A stretch of DNA of 64,000 bases from Pseudomonas farsensis (GTDB lineage Bacteria; Pseudomonadota; Gammaproteobacteria; Pseudomonadales; Pseudomonadaceae). The stretch spans positions 434,001 to 498,000 of the forward strand of contig NZ_JABWRF020000004.1 in the NCBI RefSeq assembly GCF_014268805.2, given 5' to 3'. Positions 10,363 through 20,155 of this stretch are shown piece after piece. The position numbers were made by a program, and so were the translations under genes. Position 1 is the stretch's first letter, and every line of letters starts with the position of its first letter. A model generated the notes under the pieces. It did not search any database, was not told where the DNA came from, and worked only from the letters and a program-made list of their open reading frames with translations.

Positions 10363-10400
10363 CATGAAAAAGCCCGGCACATTGGCCGGGCTTTTTCATG
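10363..10400. terminator. Bidirectional terminator between clpA and infA
   Basis: A near-perfect palindrome, CATGAAAAAGCCCGGC then GCCGGGCTTTTTCATG (10363-10400), has A and T runs on both sides, so it can stop both clpA and the convergent infA. A second, smaller GC hairpin (GTGCGGGG/CCCCGCAC) lies just upstream at about 10329-10349. Confidence 0.9.
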
Positions 10401-10408
10401 GCTGAAGC

Positions 10409-10627
10409 TTAGCGGGCGCGGTAGGTGATGCGGCCCTTGCTCAGGTCGTAGGGCGTCAGCTCGACGCGGACCTTGTCGCCAGTGAGAATACGAATGTAGT
10501 TCTTGCGCATCTTTCCGGAGATGTGCGCGGTAACGACGTGCCCGTTTTCCAACTCCACGCGGAACATGGTGTTAGGTAGGGTGTCGACGACAGTGCCTTC
10601 CATTTCGAAGCTGTCTTCTTTCGACAT
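10409..10627 (-). CDS. infA: Translation initiation factor IF-1
   Basis: A 72-aa single OB-fold protein that occupies the ribosomal A site during initiation. The sequence starts [19 protein letters not shown] and carries [20 protein letters not shown], diagnostic of IF-1. The length equals that of E. coli IF-1. It is monocistronic, convergent with clpA, and lies between clpA and bpt as in other pseudomonads. Confidence 0.98.
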
Positions 10628-10730
10628 GCAGTAAAGCCCTCGGTGTCCAGTGTTGGCCCGACGCGTGACTGCACCGGGCTAAAAAAGTGGCGTGGATTAT
10701 GCCCGAAAATTGTGTTTCAAGCCAATGCTT

Positions 10731-11438
10731 TCAATTAAGGCTTACCCAGCGCTGATTGATCAGCAATTCGATAGGCCGGTACTGGGTCTTGTAGTTCATT
10801 TTCTTGCAGTTCTTGATCCAGTAGCCAAGATAAACCGCCTCAAGCTCCAGGCGCAGTGCCTCGCCGATTTGCCACAAGATGGCGTAGCGGCCGAGGCTGC
10901 GGCGCTCTTCGGCGGGTTCGTAGAAGGTGTACACCGCTGACAGGCCATTGGGCAGCAGGTCGCACACCGCGACCGCCAGCAGGCGGCCTTCGAGGCGGAA
11001 TTCGTAGAACCAGCTGAACGGCAGGTCGCGCACCAGAAAAGTGGAAAACTGGTCGCGGCTTGGCGGATACATATCGCCATCGGCATGGCGCTGTTCGATG
11101 TAGCGCCGGTACAGGTCGAAATATTCTTCGGTGAACACCGGGCGCGTGGCGGTGACGACAAGGTCGGTATTGCGCTTGACGATGCGCCGCTGTTGGCGGT
11201 TGGGTATGAACCGTGCGGCTGGAATGCGCGCCGGCACGCAGGCGTTGCAATGCTGGCAGTGGGGGCGGTACAGGTGGTCGCCGCTGCGCCGAAAGCCCAT
11301 TTCCGACAGGTCGGCATACACATGCACATCCATCGGCTGGCTGGGGTCGAGAAACAGCGTGGTAGCCTGCTCGCCAGGCAGGTAGCTGCAGGAGTGGGGT
11401 TGAGTGGCATAAAACTTCAACCGCGCCAGCTCTGTCAT
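10731..11438 (-). CDS. bpt: Aspartate/glutamate leucyltransferase (Bpt)
   Basis: A 235-aa arginyltransferase-like enzyme that adds Leu from Leu-tRNA to N-terminal Asp or Glu, creating a ClpS-recognised degron. The N-terminal ATE domain has CSYLPGEQATTLFLDP and the pair HCQHCNACVPARI (around 60-70), with the cysteines typical of the family. The C-terminal domain has GLSAVYTFYEP and LGYWIKNCKKMNYKTQYRP. Length and both domains are complete. It lies 60 bp downstream of aat on the same strand. With aat, clpS and clpA nearby, the window encodes both tagging enzymes and the recogniser of the N-degron pathway. Confidence 0.95.
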   Translation of the reverse strand: MTELARLKFYATQPHSCSYLPGEQATTLFLDPSQPMDVHVYADLSEMGFRRSGDHLYRPHCQHCNACVPARIPAARFIPNRQQRRIVKRNTDLVVTATRPVFTEEYFDLYRRYIEQRHADGDMYPPSRDQFSTFLVRDLPFSWFYEFRLEGRLLAVAVCDLLPNGLSAVYTFYEPAEERRSLGRYAILWQIGEALRLELEAVYLGYWIKNCKKMNYKTQYRPIELLINQRWVSLN

Positions 11439-11497
11439 GATCCACCCCTTACCGGTGAGACTTTGTCTGTAAGTGTAAGCCAGCTGTGCAAACTCGC

Positions 11498-12178
11498 CTA
11501 GGCAACCCAGGTGGCGCTAGCGGGTTGGTCCAGGTACGTGGTCAGGTGTTCGGCGAAGCTGGCGCGGCTGATGGCGCGGGCGCCCAGGCTATGCAGGTGG
11601 TCGGTGGGCATCTGGCAGTCGATCAGGGCAAAGCCCGCTTGGCGCAGGTGCTCGACCAGCGTGGCAAAACCCACCTTCGAGGCGTTGTCGGCCCGGCTGA
11701 ACATCGACTCGCCAAAGAACAAGCGGCCCATGGCCAGCCCATACAGGCCGCCGACCAGCTCGCCGTCCTTGCGGACTTCGACCGAGTGCGCGATGCCGCG
11801 CCGGTGCAGCTCAAGGTAAGCCGCCTGCATGCTGCCGGTGATCCAGGTGCCGTCGGCATAATCGCGAGGGGCGGCGCAGGCTGCTATTACCGCAGCGAAG
11901 TCGCCGTCGAAGCTCACTTGGTAACGGCCCTGGCGCATCAGCTTGGCCAGCGACCGCGAAACGTGCAGTTCGTCAGGAAACAGCACGGTGCGCGGGTCAG
12001 GCGACCACCACAGGATGGGCTGGCCGTCCTGGTACCAAGGAAAGCAGCCGTGCCGGTAGGCCGCTATCAGGCGGTCTGCAGACAGGTCGCCGCCCGCGGC
12101 GAGCAGGCCGTTGGGGTCTTGCAGGGCCTTTTCCAGTGGGGGGAAGCTCAGTGAGTCGCGGGTCAGCCAGGTCAGCAT
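11498..12178 (-). CDS. aat: Leucyl/phenylalanyl-tRNA--protein transferase
   Basis: A 226-aa enzyme that transfers Leu or Phe to N-terminal Lys or Arg. Typical blocks are FPPLEKALQDPNGLLAAGGD near the N-terminus, RHGCFPWYQDGQPILWWSPDPR around 45-65, and FFGESMFSRADNASK around 155-170. The start at 12178 (MLTWLTRDSL) gives the usual N-terminus and length; a longer in-frame start at 12217 adds 13 residues without family character. The gene precedes bpt and probably forms an operon with it. Confidence 0.95.
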   Translation of the reverse strand: MLTWLTRDSLSFPPLEKALQDPNGLLAAGGDLSADRLIAAYRHGCFPWYQDGQPILWWSPDPRTVLFPDELHVSRSLAKLMRQGRYQVSFDGDFAAVIAACAAPRDYADGTWITGSMQAAYLELHRRGIAHSVEVRKDGELVGGLYGLAMGRLFFGESMFSRADNASKVGFATLVEHLRQAGFALIDCQMPTDHLHSLGARAISRASFAEHLTTYLDQPASATWVA

Positions 12179-12515
12179 GAGGTTTTGGGCGGTGGAGTAG
12201 GGGAGGGCGGTCAGCATGGCGCGGCTTGGTGGCGAGGTCAACGGCGGGTGTCGCGCCCGTCAGTGCCCCTTGTACTGCTGGTATTTAGCCAGCTTTGGCA
12301 CCATCTGGCGCATTTGCTGTCACACCTGTGCAAAAACACAGCATAAGCCTTTGTCACAAAAGACAATGCATGATCAAATTGCACCTATATGAACAAAGCC
12401 CCCGTTCGTGCCCCCACGGCGTACCGCCATGGCGGCGGGTGGGCAGTAATGTTAAAAGTAGTGATTTGTTGGCCAGTCACCGGCCAATCACTATTCGCGC
12501 AGGAATAGACGCGTT
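12179..12515. other. aat/ftsK divergent intergenic region
   Basis: About 340 bp without a supportable gene. It must contain the promoters of aat (leftward) and ftsK (rightward). An AT-rich patch at about 12340-12400 is the likeliest promoter area. No clear operator or RNA element was recognised. Confidence 0.5.
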
Positions 12516-14930
12516 TTGAAGAAATCCACTGCAACTCCAGCTCCCTTGCCCGTGCCGTTATGGCGCCAGCAGCTGCAATACCGCCTCAAGGAAGGTGCGC
12601 TGATTGCCGTCGGTGCACTGTGCCTGTACCTGTGGATGGCATTGGTCACCTACGACACCTCCGACCCAGGCTTCAGCCACACCAGCAACGTCGAGCAGGT
12701 GCAGAACGCTGCCGGCCGCGCCGGGGCTTACTTTGCCGACATCCTGTTCATGGTGTTGGGCTACTTCGCCTACATATTCCCGCTGCTGCTGGGCATCAAA
12801 ACCTGGCAGATTTTCCGCGAGCGCCACCAGCCGTGGCAGTGGAGTGGCTGGCTGTTTTCCTGGCGCCTGATCGGCCTGGTGTTCCTGGTGTTGTCCGGTG
12901 CGGCCCTGGCGCATATCCATTTCCATCAGTCTGCGACCTTGCCGTTTTCCTCGGGTGGCGCGCTGGGCGAGAGCCTTGGCGACCTGGCGCGCAGCCTGCT
13001 GAACGTGCAGGGCAGCACGCTGATGTTCATCGCCCTGTTCCTGTTCGGCCTGACCGTGTTCACCGATCTTTCCTGGTTCAAGGTCATGGACCTGACCGGC
13101 AAGATCACGCTCGACCTGTTGGAGCTGGTGCAGGGCGCAGCAACCCGCTGGTGGGAGGCGCGCAACGAGCGCAAGCGCCTGGTGGCGCAACTGCGTGAGG
13201 TAGACGAGCAGGTCGACGAAGTAGTCGCCCCTGTGGTGCCCGACAAGCGCGAGCAGATCAAGGCCCGCGAGCGCATCCTGGAACGCGATGAAGCGCTGAC
13301 CAAGCATGTGGCCCAGCGCGAACAGCAACCTGCCCCGGTGATCAACATCCCCGCGGCCCCGGTCAAAGCGCCAGAGCCCAGCAAGCGGGTGATGAAAGAA
13401 AAACAGACGCCGCTGTTCGTCGATAGCGCTGTTGAAGGTACTTTGCCGCCCATTTCCATCCTCGACCCGGCTGAAGAAAAGAAAATCGAGTACTCGCCCG
13501 AATCGTTGGCAGGTGTCGGTCACCTGCTTGAAATCAAGCTCAAGGAGTTTGGGGTCGAGGTCTCGGTCGACTCGATCCACCCGGGCCCGGTGATTACCCG
13601 GTACGAAATCCAGCCGGCTGCCGGAGTGAAGGTCAGCCGTATCGCCAACCTGGCCAAGGACCTTGCGCGCTCTCTGGCCGTGACCAGCGTGCGGGTGGTC
13701 GAGGTAATCCCTGGCAAGACCACCGTGGGCATCGAGATCCCTAACGAGAACCGCCAGATGGTGCGCTTCTCCGAGGTGCTGTCGTCGGCACAGTATGACG
13801 AGGCCAAGTCGCCGGTCGCCTTGGCCCTGGGCCACGACATCGGTGGCAAACCGGTGATCACCGACCTTGCCAAGATGCCGCACCTGCTGGTGGCGGGCAC
13901 CACCGGTTCCGGTAAGTCGGTGGGTGTCAACGCAATGATTCTGTCGATCCTGTTCAAGTCTGGCCCGGAAGACGCCCGGCTGATCATGATCGACCCGAAA
14001 ATGCTCGAACTGTCGATCTACGAAGGCATTCCGCACCTGCTGTGCCCGGTGGTCACCGATATGAAGGACGCCGCCAACGCCCTGCGCTGGAGCGTTGCCG
14101 AGATGGAGCGCCGCTACAAGCTGATGGCGGCCATGGGCGTGCGTAACCTGGCAGGCTTCAACCGCAAGATCAAAGATGCCCAGGAGGCCGGCGAGGTCAT
14201 CTACGACCCGCTGTACCGCCGCGAAAGCATGGACGACGAGGCGCCAACGCTGAAAACCCTGCCGACCATCGTTGTCGTGGTGGATGAATTCGCCGACATG
14301 ATGATGATCGTCGGCAAGAAGGTCGAAGAGCTGATCGCACGGATTGCGCAAAAAGCCCGTGCTGCCGGTATTCACCTGATTCTGGCTACCCAACGCCCGT
14401 CGGTGGATGTCATCACTGGCTTGATCAAGGCCAACATTCCGACCCGTATGGCGTTCCAGGTGTCGAGCAAGATCGACTCGCGGACCATTATCGACCAGGG
14501 CGGCGCCGAGCAACTGCTGGGCCACGGCGACATGCTGTACATGCCGCCTGGCACCAGCCTGCCGATTCGCGTACACGGTGCGTTCGTTTCTGACGAAGAA
14601 GTGCACCGCGTGGTCGAGGCCTGGAAGCTGCGTGGCGCGCCAGACTACAACGACGACATTCTCAACGGTGTCGAAGAAGCCGGCAGCGGCTTTGAAAGTG
14701 GCGGCGGTGGCGACAGCGACGACTCGGAAAGCGACGCGCTGTACGACGAAGCCGTGCAGTTTGTGCTGGAAAGCCGCCGTGCTTCCATTTCGGCAGTGCA
14801 GCGCAAGCTGAAGATCGGTTACAACCGTGCCGCACGCATGATCGAAGCAATGGAAATGGCCGGTGTGGTCACTTCAATGAACAGTAACGGCTCGCGGGAA
14901 GTGATAGCCCCAGGCGGCCCGCGCGACTGA
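12516..14930 (+). CDS. ftsK: DNA translocase FtsK
   Basis: An 804-aa septal DNA translocase that anchors at the division site and pumps chromosome dimers toward dif for XerCD. Four N-terminal membrane segments occupy about residues 20-190 (for example LIAVGALCLYLWMALV and LLFGLTVFTDLSW-like stretches). A linker of about 130 charged residues follows, much shorter than in E. coli (1329 aa). The RecA-like motor has Walker A GTTGSGKSVGVNAMI near 460 and Walker B VVVVDEFADMMM near 586. The C-terminal winged-helix gamma domain (about 740-804, with KLKIGYNRAARMIEAME) reads KOPS sites. The start is TTG at 12516, after AGGA about ten bases upstream. Confidence 0.96.
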   Translation: MKKSTATPAPLPVPLWRQQLQYRLKEGALIAVGALCLYLWMALVTYDTSDPGFSHTSNVEQVQNAAGRAGAYFADILFMVLGYFAYIFPLLLGIKTWQIFRERHQPWQWSGWLFSWRLIGLVFLVLSGAALAHIHFHQSATLPFSSGGALGESLGDLARSLLNVQGSTLMFIALFLFGLTVFTDLSWFKVMDLTGKITLDLLELVQGAATRWWEARNERKRLVAQLREVDEQVDEVVAPVVPDKREQIKARERILERDEALTKHVAQREQQPAPVINIPAAPVKAPEPSKRVMKEKQTPLFVDSAVEGTLPPISILDPAEEKKIEYSPESLAGVGHLLEIKLKEFGVEVSVDSIHPGPVITRYEIQPAAGVKVSRIANLAKDLARSLAVTSVRVVEVIPGKTTVGIEIPNENRQMVRFSEVLSSAQYDEAKSPVALALGHDIGGKPVITDLAKMPHLLVAGTTGSGKSVGVNAMILSILFKSGPEDARLIMIDPKMLELSIYEGIPHLLCPVVTDMKDAANALRWSVAEMERRYKLMAAMGVRNLAGFNRKIKDAQEAGEVIYDPLYRRESMDDEAPTLKTLPTIVVVVDEFADMMMIVGKKVEELIARIAQKARAAGIHLILATQRPSVDVITGLIKANIPTRMAFQVSSKIDSRTIIDQGGAEQLLGHGDMLYMPPGTSLPIRVHGAFVSDEEVHRVVEAWKLRGAPDYNDDILNGVEEAGSGFESGGGGDSDDSESDALYDEAVQFVLESRRASISAVQRKLKIGYNRAARMIEAMEMAGVVTSMNSNGSREVIAPGGPRD

Positions 14931-14993
14931 CGTTTTCTTCCGCCGGGTGCCAACGACGGTGCCCGGCTCATTCAATGCTCTACGAGGATCCCC

Positions 14994-15617
14994 ATGCGCA
15001 TGATTCGCATGATGTTGGTTTCTGCCCTGGCTGCGGCCAGCCTGTCGGCCCATGCCGGTGAACAGGACGTCCAGCGCCTGACCCAGTTGCTCGAAAAGTC
15101 GCAGACCATCGAGGCCAACTTCTCCCAGCTGACCCTGGACGCCGGTGGCACAAGTCTGCAGGAAATGTCTGGCAAGATGACTGTCAAGCGCCCTGGTCTG
15201 TTCTACTGGCACACCGATGCGCCACAGGAGCAGGTCGTCGTATCCGACGGTAAGAATGTCACCCTCTGGGACCCCGATCTGGAGCAGGCCACCGTCAAGA
15301 AGCTCGACCAGCGCCTTAACCAGACTCCGGCACTGCTGTTGTCCGGTGATGTATCGAAGATCAGCCAGAGTTTCGACATCACCTCCAAGGAGCAGGGCGA
15401 AGTGATGGACTTCACCCTCAAGCCGAAGACCAAGGACACCTTGTTCGATTCGCTGCGGGTATCGTTCCGCAAAGGGCTGATCAATGACATGCAACTGATC
15501 GACAGCGTCGGCCAGCGCACAAACATCTTGTTCAATGGCGTGAAGGCCAACCAGGCGGTGCCGGACAGCAAGTTCACCTTCGACATCCCCAAAGGCGCGG
15601 ATGTCATAAAGGAGTAA
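14994..15617 (+). CDS. lolA: Outer-membrane lipoprotein carrier protein LolA
   Basis: A 207-aa periplasmic chaperone that moves lipoproteins from the LolCDE complex to LolB. The signal peptide MRMIRMMLVSALAAASLSAHA is followed by the mature start GEQDVQRL. Mature-protein blocks such as QTIEANFSQLTLDAGG and MTVKRPGLFYWHTDAPQEQ are typical LolA. It follows ftsK by 63 bp and precedes rarA by 9-12 bp, the conserved ftsK-lolA-rarA order. Confidence 0.95.
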   Translation: MRMIRMMLVSALAAASLSAHAGEQDVQRLTQLLEKSQTIEANFSQLTLDAGGTSLQEMSGKMTVKRPGLFYWHTDAPQEQVVVSDGKNVTLWDPDLEQATVKKLDQRLNQTPALLLSGDVSKISQSFDITSKEQGEVMDFTLKPKTKDTLFDSLRVSFRKGLINDMQLIDSVGQRTNILFNGVKANQAVPDSKFTFDIPKGADVIKE

Positions 15618-15629
15618 GCACAACCCGTG

Positions 15630-16955
15630 ATGGATCTGTTTCGCAGTGAGCCCGTCGCCCAGCCTTTGGCTGCGCGGCTGCGCCCGTCCAACCTGGATGA
15701 GTACGTCGGCCAGGAGCACCTGCTCGCGCGGGGTAAACCGCTGCGCGAAGCGCTGGAGCAGGGTGCGCTGCATTCGATGATCTTCTGGGGCCCGCCCGGG
15801 GTCGGCAAGACCACCCTGGCGCGGCTGCTGGCGCAGTTTTGCGATGCCCACTTCGAAACCGTCTCGGCAGTACTGGCGGGGGTCAAGGAAATCCGCCAGG
15901 CCGTCGAGGTGGCCAAGCAGCAGGCCGGCCAGTACGGCAAGCGGACCATTCTATTTGTCGACGAAGTGCACCGCTTCAACAAGTCGCAACAGGACGCTTT
16001 CCTGCCTTATGTCGAGGATGGCACGCTGATTTTCATTGGTGCCACCACTGAAAACCCCTCGTTCGAACTGAACAACGCCTTGCTCTCGCGGGCCCGCGTC
16101 TATGTGCTCAAAAGCCTGGACGAAGCGGCGCTGCGCAAGCTGGTAGACCGTGCCCTTACCGAGGAGCGCGGCCTTGGCAAGCGCAACCTCAGCGTTGGCG
16201 ACGAAGCCTTCAAGATGCTCATGGCCGCCGCCGATGGTGACGGCCGGCGCATGCTCAACTTCCTGGAAAACGCCTCTGACCTTGCCGAAGACGGTAGCGA
16301 AATCGGCGTCGAGCTGCTGCAAAGCCTGCTTGGCGACAGCCGCCGTCGTTTCGACAAGGGTGGCGAGGCGTTCTACGACCAGATTTCCGCACTGCACAAG
16401 TCGGTGCGCGGCTCCAACCCGGACGGTGCCTTGTACTGGTATGCGCGCATGCTCGACGGCGGTTGCGACCCGCTGTACATCGCCCGCCGTGTAGTACGCA
16501 TGGCCAGCGAAGACATCGGCAACGCCGACCCGCGTGCACTGAGCCTGTGCCTGGCGGCCTGGGACGTACAGGAGCGCCTGGGGAGCCCCGAGGGCGAGCT
16601 GGCGGTGGCCCAGGCTATCACCTACATCGCCTGCGCGCCGAAGAGCAACGCCGTGTACGTGGGATTCAAGACCGCCCTGCGTGAAGCGGCCGAGCATGGC
16701 TCGCTGGAAGTGCCGCTGCACCTGCGCAATGCGCCGACCAAACTGATGAAGCAGCTCGGCTATGGCGAAGAGTACCGCTATGCCCATGACGAGCCCGATG
16801 CCTACGCCGCCGGTGAAGATTACTTTCCGGACCAGCTCGAACCGCGCCAGTATTACCAACCGGTGCCCCGTGGCCTTGAGCTTAAAATCGGTGAAAAACT
16901 GCGCCATTTGGCCGAACTCGACCGCATCAGCCCTCGGCAGCGGAGAAAACCGTGA
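15630..16955 (+). CDS. rarA: Replication-associated recombination protein RarA (MgsA)
   Basis: A 441-aa AAA+ ATPase related to clamp loaders that acts at stalled forks. Walker A GPPGVGKTTLARLLA is near residue 53 and Walker B LFVDEVHRFNK near 108. Sensor motif GATTENPSFELNNALLSRAR follows. The C-terminal tetramerisation region has SNAVYVGFKTALREA and HLRNAPTKLMKQLGYG. GTG (15627) and ATG (15630) are adjacent start options; ATG gives the usual MDLFRSEP N-terminus. The stop overlaps crcB by four bases. Confidence 0.95.
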   Translation: MDLFRSEPVAQPLAARLRPSNLDEYVGQEHLLARGKPLREALEQGALHSMIFWGPPGVGKTTLARLLAQFCDAHFETVSAVLAGVKEIRQAVEVAKQQAGQYGKRTILFVDEVHRFNKSQQDAFLPYVEDGTLIFIGATTENPSFELNNALLSRARVYVLKSLDEAALRKLVDRALTEERGLGKRNLSVGDEAFKMLMAAADGDGRRMLNFLENASDLAEDGSEIGVELLQSLLGDSRRRFDKGGEAFYDQISALHKSVRGSNPDGALYWYARMLDGGCDPLYIARRVVRMASEDIGNADPRALSLCLAAWDVQERLGSPEGELAVAQAITYIACAPKSNAVYVGFKTALREAAEHGSLEVPLHLRNAPTKLMKQLGYGEEYRYAHDEPDAYAAGEDYFPDQLEPRQYYQPVPRGLELKIGEKLRHLAELDRISPRQRRKP

Positions 16956-17326
16956 TTGCACTGATTGCGGCAGTCAGCGCCGGAGGCATTGCCGGCACGC
17001 TTTTGCGCTTTGCCACCGCCAGTTGGGTCAGCGCCCACTGGCCACGGCACTTCTATCTCGGTACGCTGGCGGTCAATCTGATTGGCTGCCTGCTGATCGG
17101 CCTGCTCTACGGCTTGTTCCTGCACAAACCCCTGGTGCCGGTCGAGCTGCGCGCAGGCCTGATTGTTGGGTTTCTCGGCGGCCTGACCACGTTTTCTTCA
17201 TTTTCGCTCGACACCGTGCGCCTGCTCGAAAGTGGGCAAGTACCGCTGGCATTGGGCTACACCGGCGCCAGCGTAATGGGCGGGCTGCTCGCAACCTGGG
17301 CCGGCCTTGCTCTAACCCGTATCTGA
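16952..17326 (+). CDS. crcB: Fluoride-specific ion channel CrcB/Fluc
   Basis: A 124-aa membrane protein with four predicted helices, the size of a Fluc monomer (a dual-topology dimer that exports fluoride). The hallmark motifs are GGIAGTLLRF near residue 12, LGTLAVNLIGCLLIG near 37-51 and GFLGGLTTFSSFSLD near 72-86, with the pore phenylalanines and polar track. The GTG start at 16952 overlaps the rarA stop, so it is probably coupled to rarA; no fluoride riboswitch was seen ahead of it. The position between rarA and serS is conserved in Pseudomonas. Confidence 0.94.
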   Translation: MIALIAAVSAGGIAGTLLRFATASWVSAHWPRHFYLGTLAVNLIGCLLIGLLYGLFLHKPLVPVELRAGLIVGFLGGLTTFSSFSLDTVRLLESGQVPLALGYTGASVMGGLLATWAGLALTRI

Positions 17327-17356
17327 ACCAACACCTACCTATAACGAGAGAACGAT

Positions 17357-18637
<1,281 letters not shown>

Positions 18638-18638
18638 T

Positions 18639-20036
18639 ATGGACTACCTGCCGCTGTTCCACAAGCTGCAGGGGGCTCGCGCGCTGGTTGTCGGCGGTGG
18701 TGAAATCGCCTTGCGCAAGGCTCGCCTGCTGGCTGATGCCGGCGCCGTGCTGCGTGTCGTCGCACCTGATGTCGACAGCCAGCTCGCTGCGCTTGCGCGC
18801 GAGGGCGGTGGCGAGGTGCTGGTGCGCGGCTATGAAGCCCGCGACCTTGGCGGTTGCCGGCTGGTAATCGCCGCCACTGACGACCCTGGGCTCAATGCCC
18901 AGGTGTCGGCCGAGGCCCAAGCTCTGAGCGTGCCGGTCAACGTGGTAGATGCGCCTGCGCTGTGCACGGTGATCTTCCCAGCCATCGTCGACCGCTCCCC
19001 GTTGGTGGTTGCCGTGTCCAGTGGCGGCGATGCGCCGGTGCTGGCGCGGCTGATCCGGGCCAAGCTTGAAGCCTGGATTCCTGCAGCCTACGGCGAGTTG
19101 GCCGGGCTGGCTGCGCGTTTTCGCCATCAGGTCAAGGCGCTATACCCTGACGTCAACCAACGCCGTGGTTTCTGGGAAACCGTGTTCCAAGGTCCGATCG
19201 CCGAGCGCCAACTGGCCGGGCAGGGCGCCGAAGCCGAGCGCCTGTTGCGCGAAATGGTCGAGGGCGCGCCGGTACAGCAGGGTGGCGAGGTGTATCTGGT
19301 CGGTGCCGGCCCGGGTGATCCGGACCTGCTCACCTTCCGCGCCTTGCGCCTGATGCAGCAGGCCGACGTGGTGCTGTACGACCGCTTGGTGGCGCCGGCG
19401 ATCATCGACATGTGCCGGCGTGACGCCGAGCGCATCTATGTGGGCAAGCGCCGCGCTGATCATGCAGTCCCTCAGGACCAGATCAACCGCCTGCTGGTGG
19501 ACCTGGCCCAACAGGGCAAGCGTGTATTGCGCCTCAAAGGTGGCGACCCGTTCATCTTTGGCCGTGGCGGCGAAGAAATCGAAGAGCTGGCCGAGCATGG
19601 CATTGCGTTCCAGGTCGTGCCCGGCATTACGGCTGCCAGCGGCTGTTCGGCCTATGCCGGTATCCCGCTGACCCACCGTGACTACGCCCAGTCAGTGCGT
19701 TTTGTAACAGGCCACCTCAAGGATGGCACCAGCAATCTGCCTTGGAACGACCTGGTCGCGCCGGCGCAGACATTGGTGTTCTACATGGGGCTGGTGGGGT
19801 TGCCGACTATCTGCGCCGAATTGATCAAGCATGGCCGCGACGCCAGTACCCCGGCTGCATTGGTGCAGCAGGGTACTACGCGCAATCAACGGGTGTTCAC
19901 CGGGACGTTAGCAGACTTGCCTGAAATGGTGGCGCGCCATGAGGTGCATGCCCCCACGCTGGTGATCGTCGGTGAGGTTGTGCAGTTGCGTGAGAAGCTG
20001 GCGTGGTTCGAAGGGGTTCAGGAGCAGAGCTGCTAG
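18639..20036 (+). CDS. cysG: Siroheme synthase CysG (trifunctional)
   Basis: A 465-aa enzyme for uroporphyrinogen III to siroheme. The N-terminal half (about 1-210) is the NAD-dependent precorrin-2 dehydrogenase/ferrochelatase, with LVVGGGEIALRKARLL near 17-32 and VAVSSGGDAPVLARLIR near 124-140. The C-terminal half is the SAM-dependent uroporphyrinogen methyltransferase, with VYLVGAGPGDPDLLTFRALR near 218-237 and LRLKGGDPFIFGRGGEE near 297-313. It starts one base after the serS stop, so the two are likely co-transcribed. Siroheme is the cofactor of sulfite and nitrite reductases. Confidence 0.97.
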   Translation: MDYLPLFHKLQGARALVVGGGEIALRKARLLADAGAVLRVVAPDVDSQLAALAREGGGEVLVRGYEARDLGGCRLVIAATDDPGLNAQVSAEAQALSVPVNVVDAPALCTVIFPAIVDRSPLVVAVSSGGDAPVLARLIRAKLEAWIPAAYGELAGLAARFRHQVKALYPDVNQRRGFWETVFQGPIAERQLAGQGAEAERLLREMVEGAPVQQGGEVYLVGAGPGDPDLLTFRALRLMQQADVVLYDRLVAPAIIDMCRRDAERIYVGKRRADHAVPQDQINRLLVDLAQQGKRVLRLKGGDPFIFGRGGEEIEELAEHGIAFQVVPGITAASGCSAYAGIPLTHRDYAQSVRFVTGHLKDGTSNLPWNDLVAPAQTLVFYMGLVGLPTICAELIKHGRDASTPAALVQQGTTRNQRVFTGTLADLPEMVARHEVHAPTLVIVGEVVQLREKLAWFEGVQEQSC

Positions 20037-20078
20037 AGCCTCTTTGCGCTGGCGATGCTCCTTGAGGCGCAGATCCTA

Positions 20079-20120
20079 GGGCTGCTTTGCAGCCCATCGC
20101 GACACAAGGTCGCTCCTACC
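20079..20120. repeat. REP-type extragenic palindrome
   Basis: GGGCTGCTTTGCAGCCC (20079-20095), followed by a short GC-rich tail ending CGCTCCTACC, is the layout of the abundant extragenic palindromic units of P. putida-group genomes. It lies in the 119-bp gap between cysG and the convergent yqjG. Confidence 0.75.
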
Positions 20121-20155
20121 CAATAGAAAGCGATTTGCTTGAAACCACGCTTTCT

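Noticed and set aside
12558..14606. A 682-codon open frame opposite ftsK
   Set aside because: It is an antisense shadow of ftsK without any recognisable features.
16952..17326. Fluoride riboswitch ahead of crcB
   Set aside because: crcB overlaps rarA and has no leader, so there is no place for one; nothing with its fold was seen.
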